Shown: positions 45,587 to 55,789, counted from the first letter of the stretch. The stretch: 64,000 nt of DNA from Sanguibacter gelidistatuariae (GCF_900096585.1 NZ_FMYH01000002.1:579997-643996), one strand, 5' to 3'. Numbers and translations are program-made. The notes: generated by a model from the sequence alone, not told the origin.

Positions 45587-47127
45587 GGCTCAAGCTCGTC
45601 CTGCTCGGCAATGCGCTCAAGCGCAGCGTCTGGCAGATCCTCGGCCTGGTCTTCTCGCTGCTCTACGCATCGACCGTGGGCATTGCGCTGTTCGCCGGCC
45701 TGGCCTACCTGAGCCGCCGAGACATCGACATGGCCGCCACGGTCGTCGTCTTCGCCGGTGGCCTGCTGGTGCTCGCGTGGTGGTTCCTGCCGCTCGTGGC
45801 CTTCGGCGTCGACTCGACCCTTGACCCGCAGCGCTTTGCGCTCTTCGCCATCCGACGCCGCGACCTGCTCTGGGGGCTGGGCATCGCCGGTCTCGTCGGG
45901 GTCCCCGGCCTGCTCACCGTGCTGGTCACGCTCGGCACGCTGCTCGTCTGGCGGGAGTCGCCCGCTGCGATGCTTGCCGCGCTGGTCTGCTGGGTGGTCG
46001 CGGTGGCGACCTGCGTCGTCGGCTCCCGGGCGACGACGACGGCGCTCGCCCCGTTGCGCTCCTCGCGCCGGTTTCGAGAGGTCACCGGGGTCCTGGTCTT
46101 CCTGCCGCTGCTGGTCATCGCGCCGCTCGCTGCGTGGGCCTCGGGCGAGATCGACGCGGACCGGGTCACGCTCCACCAGGTGGCCGACGTCGTGTCCTGG
46201 TTGCCCTTCGGCGCGGTGTGGGGGGTGCCGGCCGCGGTCGCTGCGGGGGACCTGGGGGTCGCGGCCGCCAAGCTGGCGATCGCCGTGGCCACCCTCGTGG
46301 TGCTCGTCGCGCTCTGGGGCTGGGCTCTCGACCGGATGCTGACCAGCCCGGCCCGACGCGACGGACACGGCGCCCGGCCGAGGGGCCTGGGTGTCTTCGG
46401 CTTCCTACCGGCCACCCCGACGTGGGCTGTGGTGGCTCGCTGCCTCGTCTACTGGGTCCGTGACCCGCGCTACGTCGGCTCCCTCGCGGTTGTGCCGCTG
46501 CTGCCCTTCCTCGTCCACTTCATCGACCCGGGAACGGGTATCGCGATGCTCGCGCTCGCTCCGGTGACGGCGTTCATGCTGGGCTGGATCATCTCCGCAG
46601 ATGTTGCCTACGACCACACAGCGTTCTGGCTGCACGTGGTGACCGGGGTATCGGGGCGGGCGGACCGGCTCGGCCGGGTGATCGCGGCGGGTCTGGTCGG
46701 CGTGCCGGTCACGGCCGTCTTCACGGTCGGGGCAGCGTGGTTCACCGGGCGGTGGGACGACCTCCCGGCGGTGGTCGGGGCAAGCTTCGGGGTGCTGCTG
46801 ACCGCGTTGGGCCTCTCGAGTGTGGTCTCCGCACGCTTCGTCTATCCCGTGCCGAAGCCCGGGGACGGGCCGTTCAGCACGCCGCAGGGATCGGCCGTGG
46901 CGAACCTGACCATCCAGACGGGGGGCTGGCTCGTGCTCGGCCTGCTCGTGCTCCCCGAGATCGCCGTCGCCGCGGTCGCGACCGGCAATCCGGCCCTGGG
47001 CTGGGCCGCCTGCGTCACGGGCCTCGCGCTGGGGAGCGCCGTCCTCGTCGTCGGCGTGCGCCTGGGCGGACGGGTCTACGACGTCCGCTCGGCCGAGCTC
47101 ATGCAGCAGGTCATCGCGATCGGCTGA
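45568..47127 (+). CDS. ABC transporter permease, ABC-2 type
   Basis: 519 residues with about 12 membrane segments and no signal peptide. The length and lack of a binding-protein partner suit an exporter. GTG at 45568 is preceded by GGAGG and overlaps the ATPase gene, so the two are coupled. Substrate unknown. Confidence 0.85.
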   Translation: MVAHLVRLKLVLLGNALKRSVWQILGLVFSLLYASTVGIALFAGLAYLSRRDIDMAATVVVFAGGLLVLAWWFLPLVAFGVDSTLDPQRFALFAIRRRDLLWGLGIAGLVGVPGLLTVLVTLGTLLVWRESPAAMLAALVCWVVAVATCVVGSRATTTALAPLRSSRRFREVTGVLVFLPLLVIAPLAAWASGEIDADRVTLHQVADVVSWLPFGAVWGVPAAVAAGDLGVAAAKLAIAVATLVVLVALWGWALDRMLTSPARRDGHGARPRGLGVFGFLPATPTWAVVARCLVYWVRDPRYVGSLAVVPLLPFLVHFIDPGTGIAMLALAPVTAFMLGWIISADVAYDHTAFWLHVVTGVSGRADRLGRVIAAGLVGVPVTAVFTVGAAWFTGRWDDLPAVVGASFGVLLTALGLSSVVSARFVYPVPKPGDGPFSTPQGSAVANLTIQTGGWLVLGLLVLPEIAVAAVATGNPALGWAACVTGLALGSAVLVVGVRLGGRVYDVRSAELMQQVIAIG

Positions 47128-47135
47128 GCAACGAG

Positions 47136-48560
47136 TCAGACGCCCTTCTCGGCGATCCGCCCGCTGATGGCGACCGCCGTCAGGGCGAGCACCGCGGTCA
47201 GCACGAAGCCGCCGAGATACCCGGTGGTGCCGTGCGCCGTGACCAGCCAGGTGGTGGCCGTCCCCACGATCGCCAGGACGAACGCGCTGGTCAGTGCGTC
47301 CGCCACCTGGAGCGCGGACGTGTTGGTGCCTTGGGCGCGGACGGGGGAGAGGTCGAAGACGAGGAGGGCGAGGGTGGGGTAGACCATCCCGATGCCGAGC
47401 CCAGCCAGCGCCCAACCGCCGATCGCCGTGTACGGGGACACCGCCGGGACCACGAGCAGAGACACCACGACGATCCCCGCGGCGATCAGCGTGGTCCCCG
47501 CTCGCAGGAACGTGACATTCGTCCAGTGCAGGCGGCTGCGCAGGATCGCCCCGAGCGACCAGGTCACGGCCCCGGCTGTGAGGATGATGCCCGAGCGCGC
47601 CGGGGAGAACCCGCGGTCGTGCTGGAGGATCAGCGGCAAGAACACCTCGGCGGCAAAGAACGCCGCGGCGACCAGCCCGCGCAGCGCGATGACGGTCGGC
47701 AGCCCGCGCGCGGCCCGCAGCGTCCCGCGCGGCAGCAGCCGGGGACCGCTCACCAGGACCGTCGCGGCCCCGGCGCCGATCATGGCGTACCCGCCCAGGG
47801 CGTGGTTCTGGGAGCCGAGCGACATGAGCGCGATCCCGGCGCTCGCAGCCCCGGCCCACCACAGCCGGCCGGAGCCGGCTGCGCCCTGGTCGCCCGCGTC
47901 GTCGGGCAGGACGAGCGTCTGCGCACTGGTGCTGCGCACCGCGGAGGCGAGCAGCGCGGTGGCCGGGACGGCGAGGATCGCCACGGACAGGAACACCCAC
48001 CGCCAGCCGGCATGCTCGACGACGAACCCTGCCACGAGCGGTCCCACGAGCGAGGGGATGACCCACGCCGCGGAGAACATCGCGAGCACCCGGGCGCGCG
48101 CGTTCCCGTCGAAGGTGCGGGCGACGACCACGTAGAGCGCGACGATATATGCCCCGGAGCCCAGCCCCTGCAGCGCCCGACCGACGATGAGCACGCCCAT
48201 CGACGGCGCGAGGCCGGCGAGCAGCAACCCCGCCACGAACACCCCGACGCCGCCGAGCAACGCCGGTCCGGCGCCGCCGCGGTCGGTCGACCGCCCGGCC
48301 AGGACCATGCCCATGACCGACGTCGCCAGGGTGATCGCGAAGGCCGTCGCGAAGAGCGAGAGTCCGTCGAGGGCCTCGGCGATCACCGGCATGGCGGTCG
48401 ACACCGCGAGAGCCTCGAAGGCGCCGAGGGAGACCAGGGCGATCATCCCGACGAGGATCGGGGTGGAGCCGAGCGGTTCGCGTGCGGGGCGCCGGGTCGC
48501 AGTGGGAGCCTGCGCGGTGGGGGTCGGCTGCGCGGCGTCGGACGTGCGTGCGGTGGTCAT
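47136..48560 (-). CDS. MFS transporter, probable drug exporter
   Basis: 474 residues, about 14 spans after a 35-residue hydrophilic start. Motifs typical of drug exporters are visible (ALQGLGSGAYIVALYVVV, LVGPLVAGFVVEHAGWRWVFL). GAGGACC precedes ATG 48560. Its stop lies nine bases from that of the converging ABC permease; it is divergent from ychF. Confidence 0.9.
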   Translation of the reverse strand: MTTARTSDAAQPTPTAQAPTATRRPAREPLGSTPILVGMIALVSLGAFEALAVSTAMPVIAEALDGLSLFATAFAITLATSVMGMVLAGRSTDRGGAGPALLGGVGVFVAGLLLAGLAPSMGVLIVGRALQGLGSGAYIVALYVVVARTFDGNARARVLAMFSAAWVIPSLVGPLVAGFVVEHAGWRWVFLSVAILAVPATALLASAVRSTSAQTLVLPDDAGDQGAAGSGRLWWAGAASAGIALMSLGSQNHALGGYAMIGAGAATVLVSGPRLLPRGTLRAARGLPTVIALRGLVAAAFFAAEVFLPLILQHDRGFSPARSGIILTAGAVTWSLGAILRSRLHWTNVTFLRAGTTLIAAGIVVVSLLVVPAVSPYTAIGGWALAGLGIGMVYPTLALLVFDLSPVRAQGTNTSALQVADALTSAFVLAIVGTATTWLVTAHGTTGYLGGFVLTAVLALTAVAISGRIAEKGV

Positions 48561-48723
48561 GTGGTCCTCGGTCTGTGGGTCCGCCGGGGTGCTGGCGGTG
48601 CGCGCATCTCGGGCCAGAGCATGGGACCACGAAGGTTGTCGGCGCGGGTGCGCGGACCACGATGGAGACAGCCGGACCAGCCTAGATCATGCGCGCGGGA
48701 CCCCCTAGGACCCGGCTTCCCCG

Positions 48724-48729
48724 TAGACT
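48724..48729 (+). promoter_or_regulatory. Probable -10 element of ychF
   Basis: TAGACT, the same hexamer as before ispH, lies eight bases before the ychF GTG without a ribosome-binding site. A leaderless or near-leaderless transcript is likely. Confidence 0.4.
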
Positions 48730-48737
48730 CTCTTTCC

Positions 48738-49823
<1,086 letters not shown>

Positions 49824-49976
49824 GTGGGTGTCGCCACCAGCCCACCGGCACCTGCACTGCCCTGACCGCTCAGCCCCACCGGGCCGGGCCGTCGCGCCCA
49901 AAATCACAAAAGTGCTGCGCTCACCGAAACAATGACGTCCGGATCAACTTGCTGGAACCGAACGGTGGATCAGGGC

Positions 49977-50411
49977 TCAGCCCGCGGCCTTGCGGATATG
50001 CCCGGCGATCGTCTTCTCGGTATCCGGGGTCAGGGCCAGCAGCGCGAACGAGGTCACCCACAGGTCACCGTCGTCGAGCTTCGCCGACTCCTCGAAGCCG
50101 AGGGTCGCGTAGCGGGTGGTGAACTTCGAGGCTGGCTTGAAGAACACCACGATCTTCCCGTCGTCATCGGCGTACGAGGGGAAGCCGTACCAGGTCTTCG
50201 GGACGAGGTGCGGCGCGACCTGGGTGACGATGCGGTCGATGCCCTCGGCAAGCTCGCGATCGTGGTCGGGGAGCGCGGCGATCGCCTCGCGGATGGCCTT
50301 CTCGCCGGCTGCGCGGGTCTTCCCGGCCTTCTCCTGCGCGCGTAGCTCGGCGGCGCGCTGCTTGACGGCGTCCCGCTCCTCTTGTGACAGACCTGCAGTC
50401 TTCTCAGCCAT
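49977..50411 (-). CDS. DUF1801/YdhG-like protein
   Basis: 144 residues: a charged helical N-terminus followed by a domain with PKTWYGFPSYADDDGKIVVFFKP, typical of DUF1801-type proteins (iron-chaperone-like fold). Function unknown. It converges on ychF with a 153-bp gap that includes a weak GGTGGG/CCCACC inverted repeat. Confidence 0.75.
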   Translation of the reverse strand: MAEKTAGLSQEERDAVKQRAAELRAQEKAGKTRAAGEKAIREAIAALPDHDRELAEGIDRIVTQVAPHLVPKTWYGFPSYADDDGKIVVFFKPASKFTTRYATLGFEESAKLDDGDLWVTSFALLALTPDTEKTIAGHIRKAAG

Positions 50412-50584
50412 GTCGGCGCCGTTCTTCGTAGGCGGTGGTCTCACTGGCGACCACGCTATGACTGCCGACGGTCGTCCTGATCGGCGCTGGTGTCAACCGG
50501 GGCGCCGCTGAGCGCCTGGACCACCCACACGGGGTTGGACGGCGCAGACGTGGTGGACCCGGCGGTTCCCGTACCGGCGACCTG

Positions 50585-51352
50585 TCAGAACAGCGGCCAG
50601 GGAACAGCCGGCATCTCACCGGAGGGAGCCGGGAACCGCTCTGCCGAGCGCAACGTGGAGCAGCGAGCGGCGAGCGAGGCGATCTCTCGGGCACTGAGCA
50701 GGTCCGCGAGGTCGCGTCCGAGGTCGCCCTGCAGTCCTACGCTGACTCGGTCGATGCCGGCGAGCTCGTCGGCGGTCAGAGCGTCTCCCCGCCATCCCCA
50801 CAGCACCGTGCGCAGCTTGTGGTCACGGTGGAAGGTCAGCCCGTGGTCCACGCCGTGCCGGTGGCCGTCCGGCATGGCAAGGATGTGGTCGCCCTTGCGG
50901 TCGGCATTGTTGACGACGACGTCGAACACGGCCATGCGCCTGAGTGCCGGGGAGTCTTCGTGAACGAGGGTGACCAGCCGTCCGCTCTCGTCCAGTCCCT
51001 CGAGAACGTGCTTCCAGCCAGTGCTCGGCACCTGCTCCGTCGCGATCAGGTCGACGGCGCTGTGGTCGGGGTCTTGCTCCTGCCAGAGCTGGACCATTCC
51101 TTCGCCGAGAGGACCGTCGCGCAGCCAGGTGTGCGGTACAACGCCCCAACCGAGGGTCTGGGAGACCAGGTACGCGGCCACCTCCCGGTGCGCCAGGCTG
51201 CCGTCGGGAAAGTCCCACAGCGGACTCTCGCCGGCCATCGGCTTGTAGACGACGGTCGCGTTGCCGATGGTGCCGAGGAACGTGGCGTTGGACGCCGTCC
51301 TGATGCGGCCTGTGATCGTCAGCTCGGTGGTCACCAGGTCTGTTGCCGACAT
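50585..51352 (-). CDS. SCO1664 family protein
   Basis: 255 residues. Conserved blocks fit the actinobacterial SCO1664 family, related to HipA/PI3K-like kinase folds: YKPMAGESPLWDFPDGSLAHREVAA, DVVVNNADRKGDHIL and GVDHGLTFH. The activity has not been established. Its ATG overlaps the DUF3090 stop (TGATG). Order phosphatase, DUF3090, SCO1664 is the conserved actinobacterial one, often close to mshC. Confidence 0.9.
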   Translation of the reverse strand: MSATDLVTTELTITGRIRTASNATFLGTIGNATVVYKPMAGESPLWDFPDGSLAHREVAAYLVSQTLGWGVVPHTWLRDGPLGEGMVQLWQEQDPDHSAVDLIATEQVPSTGWKHVLEGLDESGRLVTLVHEDSPALRRMAVFDVVVNNADRKGDHILAMPDGHRHGVDHGLTFHRDHKLRTVLWGWRGDALTADELAGIDRVSVGLQGDLGRDLADLLSAREIASLAARCSTLRSAERFPAPSGEMPAVPWPLF

Positions 51353-51906
51353 CAGTCCTCGGGAGGGGTGCAGATATGCCCGTCGGCGTCGATGGGGTAC
51401 CCGCAGAGCGGGCACGCCGGGCGCCCGGCGCCCACGATCTCACGGGTGCGCTTGGCGAATGCACGAGCGGTGCCCACCGGCATGCGCACCAGAAGCATGT
51501 CGGTCTCGTGAGTGCCGTCCTCGTCAGGCACCTCGATGATGTCATCAGCATCGACGTCCGTGATGGGGTAGGCCTCGATGACGACCTGGGCCGTCGTCGG
51601 GTCCCAGCCGAGACTCATGGCGCCGGTGCGGAAGCGCTCCTCGACGGCCTCGAGCTGGTCGTTGTCGACGAGCTCCGGGGGAGTGCCCGTGGGGACGCTA
51701 AAGGGGTTGCCCTCGACGGTGATGAGCTGGTCGAGGATCTCATCGATCTTCTCCGCGAGCAGGGCCGACTGCTGCTTCTCGAGGGCGATGCTCACCACCT
51801 GCGTCCCTGAGCGCACCTGGAGGTAGAACGTGCGAGCCCCGGGAAGGCCGATGGTGCCGACGACGGCCCGATCAGGCCAGTCAAATTCGTGAACACGTGG
51901 AGGCAT
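51352..51906 (-). CDS. DUF3090 family protein
   Basis: 184 residues. Matches DUF3090: FYLQVRSGTQVVSIALEKQQ near the start and a C-terminal zinc-finger-like CPLCGYPID....HIC. Function unknown. TAGAGT six bases before the ATG may be a leaderless promoter, though its first bases are also the upstream gene's stop. It sits between the phosphatase (nine-base gap) and SCO1664 genes. Confidence 0.92.
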   Translation of the reverse strand: MPPRVHEFDWPDRAVVGTIGLPGARTFYLQVRSGTQVVSIALEKQQSALLAEKIDEILDQLITVEGNPFSVPTGTPPELVDNDQLEAVEERFRTGAMSLGWDPTTAQVVIEAYPITDVDADDIIEVPDEDGTHETDMLLVRMPVGTARAFAKRTREIVGAGRPACPLCGYPIDADGHICTPPED

Positions 51907-51915
51907 ATCAGTACT

Positions 51916-52623
51916 CTAGGCGCCGGTGCTTGACGGCGTCTTGTGCCCTGCGCCGCCACCCACCGGTGCATCGCCGGATCGGATGCCGTTCGACAACCAC
52001 GAGAGATCGCCCGCCTCCGTATTGGTCGCGTGGACGCTCGGCCGGCCAGCGCCGTAGCGCACGATCGATACGGATGCGGGGCCTACGCTGATGCGCTGGA
52101 ACAGGTCGAGGTGCATTCCGAGCGCGTCGGCGAGTATCGACTTGACGATGTCGCCGTGGCTGACCGCAACCCACACGGCCTCGGGCCCGTGCTCGGCTTC
52201 GAATGCTGCATCGTGGCGGCGAATCGCTGCCACCGACCGAGCCTGCATGGCGGCCATGGATTCACCGCCGGGAAAGACGACGGCAGATGGGTGCGACTGC
52301 ACCAGCGGCCACAGATCCTCGGTCGCGAGGTCGGAGAGCCTGCGGCCCTGCCACTGGCCGTAGTCGCACTCGGTGAGATCGGGATCGACCAGCGCGTATG
52401 GCGTGCCTGCCTGGCGATCAAGGATGTACTGGGTGGTCTGCTGGCAACGCTCAAGAGGGCTCGACACCACCCCGACCAGGGGAACGGCCGCAAGCCGGTC
52501 TCCGGTGAGAGCCGCTTGGTCGCGCCCGATCTGGTCCAGGCCGACGCCGACGGCCCGACCGGCCAGCAGCCCGGAGGTGTTTGCTGTGGTGCGGCCGTGC
52601 CGCACGAGAAGAACTGTCGCCAT
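51916..52623 (-). CDS. Histidine phosphatase, MSMEG_4193 family
   Basis: 235 residues with the phosphoglycerate-mutase-like signature LVRHGRT (His9), a second arginine/glutamate block (SSPLERCQQT, TECDYGQWQGR) and the second histidine in VSHGDIVKS. Substrate unknown. TAGGCT six bases before ATG 52623, no ribosome site, so probably leaderless. First gene of the three-gene conserved set. Confidence 0.92.
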   Translation of the reverse strand: MATVLLVRHGRTTANTSGLLAGRAVGVGLDQIGRDQAALTGDRLAAVPLVGVVSSPLERCQQTTQYILDRQAGTPYALVDPDLTECDYGQWQGRRLSDLATEDLWPLVQSHPSAVVFPGGESMAAMQARSVAAIRRHDAAFEAEHGPEAVWVAVSHGDIVKSILADALGMHLDLFQRISVGPASVSIVRYGAGRPSVHATNTEAGDLSWLSNGIRSGDAPVGGGAGHKTPSSTGA

Positions 52624-52727
52624 CCAGCCAGCCTAACCACCCGGGGCGACGTTGCTGCGAACACACAGAGGCGCGCCTCTCGGACCGCAAGTCGCGTTCC
52701 AGTTTGACGTCTGGTCGCGCGCTTGGT

Positions 52728-53567
52728 TCATCCTCGATGTAGCCGCCAAGTGCTCACGTCGCACTGCTTGTCGTCGTTGTTTCCCGCAGCCACGATGGTT
52801 CCGTCCAAGAGGAGCCCGAGTGTATGTGTTGACCCAGCAGCGATCGCGGTGACACCGGTCCACGCTTGCACGTCACACTGCCCGAAGCGATTGTCGCCGA
52901 CAGCGCACACCCTTCCATCTTCGCGAAGCGCAACGGTGTGATAGCTGCCCGCCGCGACCGCTGTGGCGCAACTCCACTGAGCGACGTCGCATTGGCTCCA
53001 GCCGTTCTCGCCGGTGGCAACGACAGTGCCGCCATCTCGTAACCCGACAGTATGCATGTAGCCGGCGGAGACGCCGACCAGGTTCCGCCACCCGCCGATG
53101 CTGGCTTGCCCGCGCTGGTTGTTGCCGGTTGCGAGGGCTCTGCCGTCGCTCCGGACAGCGACAGAGTGCCAGTCTCCACAAGCGATCGAAACGACTTCTC
53201 TCCATGTATTGACATCGCATTGACCCTCTGCGGTGCGCCCGACGGCCACCGTGCTTCCGTCTGTCCGGAGTCCGAGAGTTGTTCTCCACCCTGCGGCGAC
53301 AGCGGCGATCTCGCTCCAATCGGAGACGTTGGTTTGCCCGTCGCGGTCCCATCCGGTAGCGATGACGGTTCCGTCGGCTCGAAGCCCGATGGTGTGAGAG
53401 CGACCAGTGTTGCGTGCGGAGTGCACGTTCGCGGCCGCGACGGCGACGAGACCTGACCAGGCCAGTACGTCACACTCGCCGGCACGGTCGTTGCCGGCGG
53501 CCACGGCCGTCCCATCGTCGCGGCACGCTACAGAGTGTCGTCGGCCGGCTGCTAAGACGGTGGCCAT
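52728..53567 (-). CDS. RCC1-repeat protein
   Basis: 279 residues made almost wholly of six to seven RCC1-like units of about 40-50 residues, each with HT(V/L)GLR.DG....G.N..GQC and a V..WS/T tail, predicting a beta-propeller. No signal peptide. GGGGAG precedes ATG 53567. It marks the start of the accessory region after the conserved cluster. Function unknown; a binding scaffold is the family expectation. Confidence 0.85.
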   Translation of the reverse strand: MATVLAAGRRHSVACRDDGTAVAAGNDRAGECDVLAWSGLVAVAAANVHSARNTGRSHTIGLRADGTVIATGWDRDGQTNVSDWSEIAAVAAGWRTTLGLRTDGSTVAVGRTAEGQCDVNTWREVVSIACGDWHSVAVRSDGRALATGNNQRGQASIGGWRNLVGVSAGYMHTVGLRDGGTVVATGENGWSQCDVAQWSCATAVAAGSYHTVALREDGRVCAVGDNRFGQCDVQAWTGVTAIAAGSTHTLGLLLDGTIVAAGNNDDKQCDVSTWRLHRG

Positions 53568-53710
53568 CAGGTCTCCCCATTCTTGTTCCGGCTTCTCGTG
53601 CTATGTCTGCTTCTGCCGAAAGCAGGTGCTCGTCGGGCCCGCGAAACGTGACGAGACCGCCTTTTCGTCTAAATCGATACGTGGACTCCACATCGATCGC
53701 AAGTGAGTAA

Positions 53711-53775
53711 GGTTGGTCTGTACCGGAACGCGGTCGAATTTCGCTTCAACGTGTGATCGCGTTCCGGTTCAACCT
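53711..53775. repeat. ychF-tail-like site with flanking inverted repeat (att-like)
   Basis: 53733-53753 reads V-E-F-R-F-N-V-stop in the same manner as the ychF end, but with other codons and TGA. The 42 bp at 53733-53774 match 62006-62047 at 36 of 42 positions without gaps. A perfect 11-bp inverted repeat (ACCGGAACGCG at 53722-53732, complement at 53758-53768) brackets it, with GGTTG/CAACC outside. It looks like a recombination site. Confidence 0.55.
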
Positions 53776-53913
53776 CGAACGCCTGCTGTAGACGGTCAGA
53801 CGCCGAGGGGCGCTCGCGGTCAAGGCGCGGAATGCCGAGGTGAAGCTCCCGGAGTTCGTTGATGAGGTCGTCGACGAGCTCCGGAGATTCGGCCAGGATG
53901 CGGGCCCGAACGG

Positions 53914-54273
53914 TCAACTCTGGTGAGGTCGGGCGATGGCGCATGCCCCAAGCGCCACCATCACGGGAACGGTCTGAATCCCCGCCTCGGTGAGCGAGTA
54001 TGTCGCCCGCTGCCCCCGCGTCGCGCCGTCACGAGTGAGCAGCCCCTCCTCGACCAGGTTCCGGAGGCGGCTGGCGAGGATGTCCGATGCGATGCCTTCG
54101 TCGTTGCTGGTCAAGAGCTCGCGGAAATGTCGGCGAGCGCCGAAGATGATGTCACGCAGCACGATGAGAGTCCACGCATCGCCGAGGACTTCCACCGCCG
54201 CGTTGATCGCGCACTCTGATCGCGGCTGTTCTCTGGCAACCTGACCTCCAAAGTGCTTGCAGATAGAAACCAC
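53914..54273 (-). CDS. HxlR-family transcriptional regulator
   Basis: 119 residues with a winged HTH of HxlR type: AAVEVLGDAWTLIVLRDIIFGARRHFRELL, then SRLRNLVEEGLLTR. The start is uncertain: GTG 54273 is the only convenient in-frame codon. It is divergent from the reductase gene at 54325, and a large inverted repeat covers the region between them, so it probably controls both genes. Confidence 0.82.
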   Translation of the reverse strand: MVSICKHFGGQVAREQPRSECAINAAVEVLGDAWTLIVLRDIIFGARRHFRELLTSNDEGIASDILASRLRNLVEEGLLTRDGATRGQRATYSLTEAGIQTVPVMVALGACAIARPHQS

Positions 54274-54307
54274 TCTACGTTGGGCTGCAAGTGGTTTCAG
54301 ATTGCAA
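54257..54307. promoter_or_regulatory. Operator-like inverted repeat between HxlR and reductase genes
   Basis: Nine perfect base pairs (GAAACCACT at 54266-54274, AGTGGTTTC at 54290-54298) extend outward to 18-base arms with TTGCA/TGCAA at the ends and few mismatches. The symmetry and place between divergent genes fit an HxlR dimer site. Confidence 0.65.
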
Positions 54308-54324
54308 TCACTCAGGGAGTTGCC

Positions 54325-54969
54325 ATGTTTCGCACGCGAGTCCACAACCTGCTCGTCTCTTCGGATGGATATGCCGCAGGCGATCACGTGACGCTCGAGC
54401 AGCCGATCGGTGAAGCCGAGGCGCTCTTCAGCAAGTTCGACGGACGCGTCATCCATGGCATCCATGGCATCGACGACCCGGTGACCGTGGATCGGGCCAT
54501 GTTCAGCATGTGGGGCCAGGGCGTCGGGGCGGAGATCATGGGCCGCCGCAAATTCGGTCCGCAGACGGGCGAATGGCCCGACGACGGATGGGAGGGATGG
54601 TGGGGAGACGCGCCGCCCTTCCGCACTCCGGTGTTCATCCTGACCCACTATCCTCGTGAGACACTCGAGTTCGCTAATGGCACCAGCTTCCACTTCGTGG
54701 ATGCGTCGCCCGAGAAAGCGCTTCGCCTGGCACAGGATGCTGCCGGTGGGTTGGACGTTCGGATCGGCGGCGGGCCGTCGACCGTGAGCGAGTTCCTCCG
54801 AGCTGATCTCATCGATTTCCTGCATGTGGCGATCGTTCCGATCGTGCTCGGCTCCGGCGTTCGGATCTGGGATCACCTGGCTGGCTTGGAAGACCGGTTC
54901 AGCGTCGAATCCATCAGCACGTCCAGCGGACTGACGCATCAACTGTGGAACAGGAAACGCGATGAGTGA
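54325..54969 (+). CDS. Dihydrofolate-reductase-like (RibD C-terminal) protein
   Basis: 214 residues. Bacterial DHFR-like family: an opening strand with VSSDGYAAG, a GAEIMGRRKFG block, VFILTHYPRETLE and the NADPH-binding IGGGPSTVSEFLRADLID. These proteins are usually reductases of unknown substrate rather than folate enzymes. AGGGAG precedes ATG 54325. Divergent from HxlR, which probably regulates it. Confidence 0.88.
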   Translation: MFRTRVHNLLVSSDGYAAGDHVTLEQPIGEAEALFSKFDGRVIHGIHGIDDPVTVDRAMFSMWGQGVGAEIMGRRKFGPQTGEWPDDGWEGWWGDAPPFRTPVFILTHYPRETLEFANGTSFHFVDASPEKALRLAQDAAGGLDVRIGGGPSTVSEFLRADLIDFLHVAIVPIVLGSGVRIWDHLAGLEDRFSVESISTSSGLTHQLWNRKRDE

Positions 54970-55250
54970 AAATGCTGGGACCGCATGTGGAGGAGCGAGC
55001 GGACTCGGGTCGGTTGATTCGTCACCTGCCCGTCGCAGCTCCTCAAGCCCTGCCACATCGCGCGGGCCCCGACCCGCGGAGCGAGTACGTCGATGTGGAG
55101 GATCTCCGGATCCCGCCGGGGAACCGCTTGGAGCGGTTGGTCGGTGACCGCCGTGGGCAGCGCAGCATCCGTGTGAACGCGCAGTGGCGTCTCTGCTTCG
55201 TCTGGAGAGAGGGAGGTGCGGAAGATGTCGAACTCGTCGACTACCACTGA
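54966..55250 (+). pseudogene. HigB-like toxin with degraded N-terminus
   Basis: The C-terminal half is a good HigB match (EDLRIPPGNRLERL, GQRSIRVNAQWRLCF, ELVDYH end). The N-terminal half does not follow the family: the expected SFRDKET and RKL helices are replaced by unlike sequence, as after frameshift or recombination. It overlaps the reductase stop and precedes a broken antitoxin gene. Probably inactive. Confidence 0.6.
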
Positions 55251-55374
55251 GGCGGACCTGATCGAGCCGATCCATCCCGGGGAGATCCTGATGGAGGATT
55301 TCATCGAGGGGTTCGAGATCACGCAGAACAAGCTCGCGGTCGCCATTGGTGAACCCAGTTCGAGCGCTTCGTGA
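55225..55374 (+). pseudogene. Truncated HigA antitoxin
   Basis: 49 residues. Opens as HigA (LIEPIHPGEILMEDFIEGF, then ITQNKLAVAIG) but ends in the middle of the HTH with GEPSSSAS-stop, where a full antitoxin would continue for about 45 residues. The truncation point coincides with the start of the next HTH gene, so the two modules appear joined by recombination. Confidence 0.65.
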
Positions 55375-55789
55375 GGCTTCCGGCCTGAGCCAGGCAGAGC
55401 TTGCCCGACGGTCCGGGGTTGCTCAGCCGAATGTCGCCGCCTATGAGGCTGGGCGGCGCAGCGTCTCGGCCGAGATGCTTGAGCGCCTGTGGACGGCCGC
55501 GCGGCCACTGCCTCATGATGCGCTCGCTGCGCACCGTGCCGATCTTGTGAGCCTTGCGGGACAGCATGGCTTCGGTAGTGTCCGTGTCTTCGGCTCGGCG
55601 GCTCGCGGTACAGACAGTCCTGGCAGCGATCTGGACATCTTGGTCACCCGATCGCCCGGCACCGGGTTGCTCACGGTCGCGGCGTTCGCTGCTGACGCGA
55701 GCGAGTTGCTCGGTGTCGAGGTCAATGTGGTGACTGACGGCGGTTTGCGTGCCGATCATGAGATCTTGGCGACGGCTGTCGCGGTATGA
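55349..55789 (+). CDS. HTH-MNT nucleotidyltransferase antitoxin
   Basis: 146 residues: an Xre HTH at about 1-40 (LREASGLSQAELARRSGV), then a minimal nucleotidyltransferase with GSAARG (82-87) and SDLD (93-96), the metal-binding aspartates. MNT antitoxins silence HEPN toxins, in characterised cases by AMPylating a tyrosine near the toxin's active site. The fused HTH likely gives self-repression. GTG 55349 (or TTG 55346) overlaps the truncated higA; the stop overlaps the HEPN start by four bases. Confidence 0.86.
   Translation: MNPVRALREASGLSQAELARRSGVAQPNVAAYEAGRRSVSAEMLERLWTAARPLPHDALAAHRADLVSLAGQHGFGSVRVFGSAARGTDSPGSDLDILVTRSPGTGLLTVAAFAADASELLGVEVNVVTDGGLRADHEILATAVAV

Noticed and set aside
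53669-53944. Minus-strand 91-residue open frame running from inside the HxlR 3' end through the att-like site
   Set aside because: Protein-like for about 50 residues, but it overlaps the HxlR gene by 31 bp, has no ribosome site and crosses the repeat; at most a relic.
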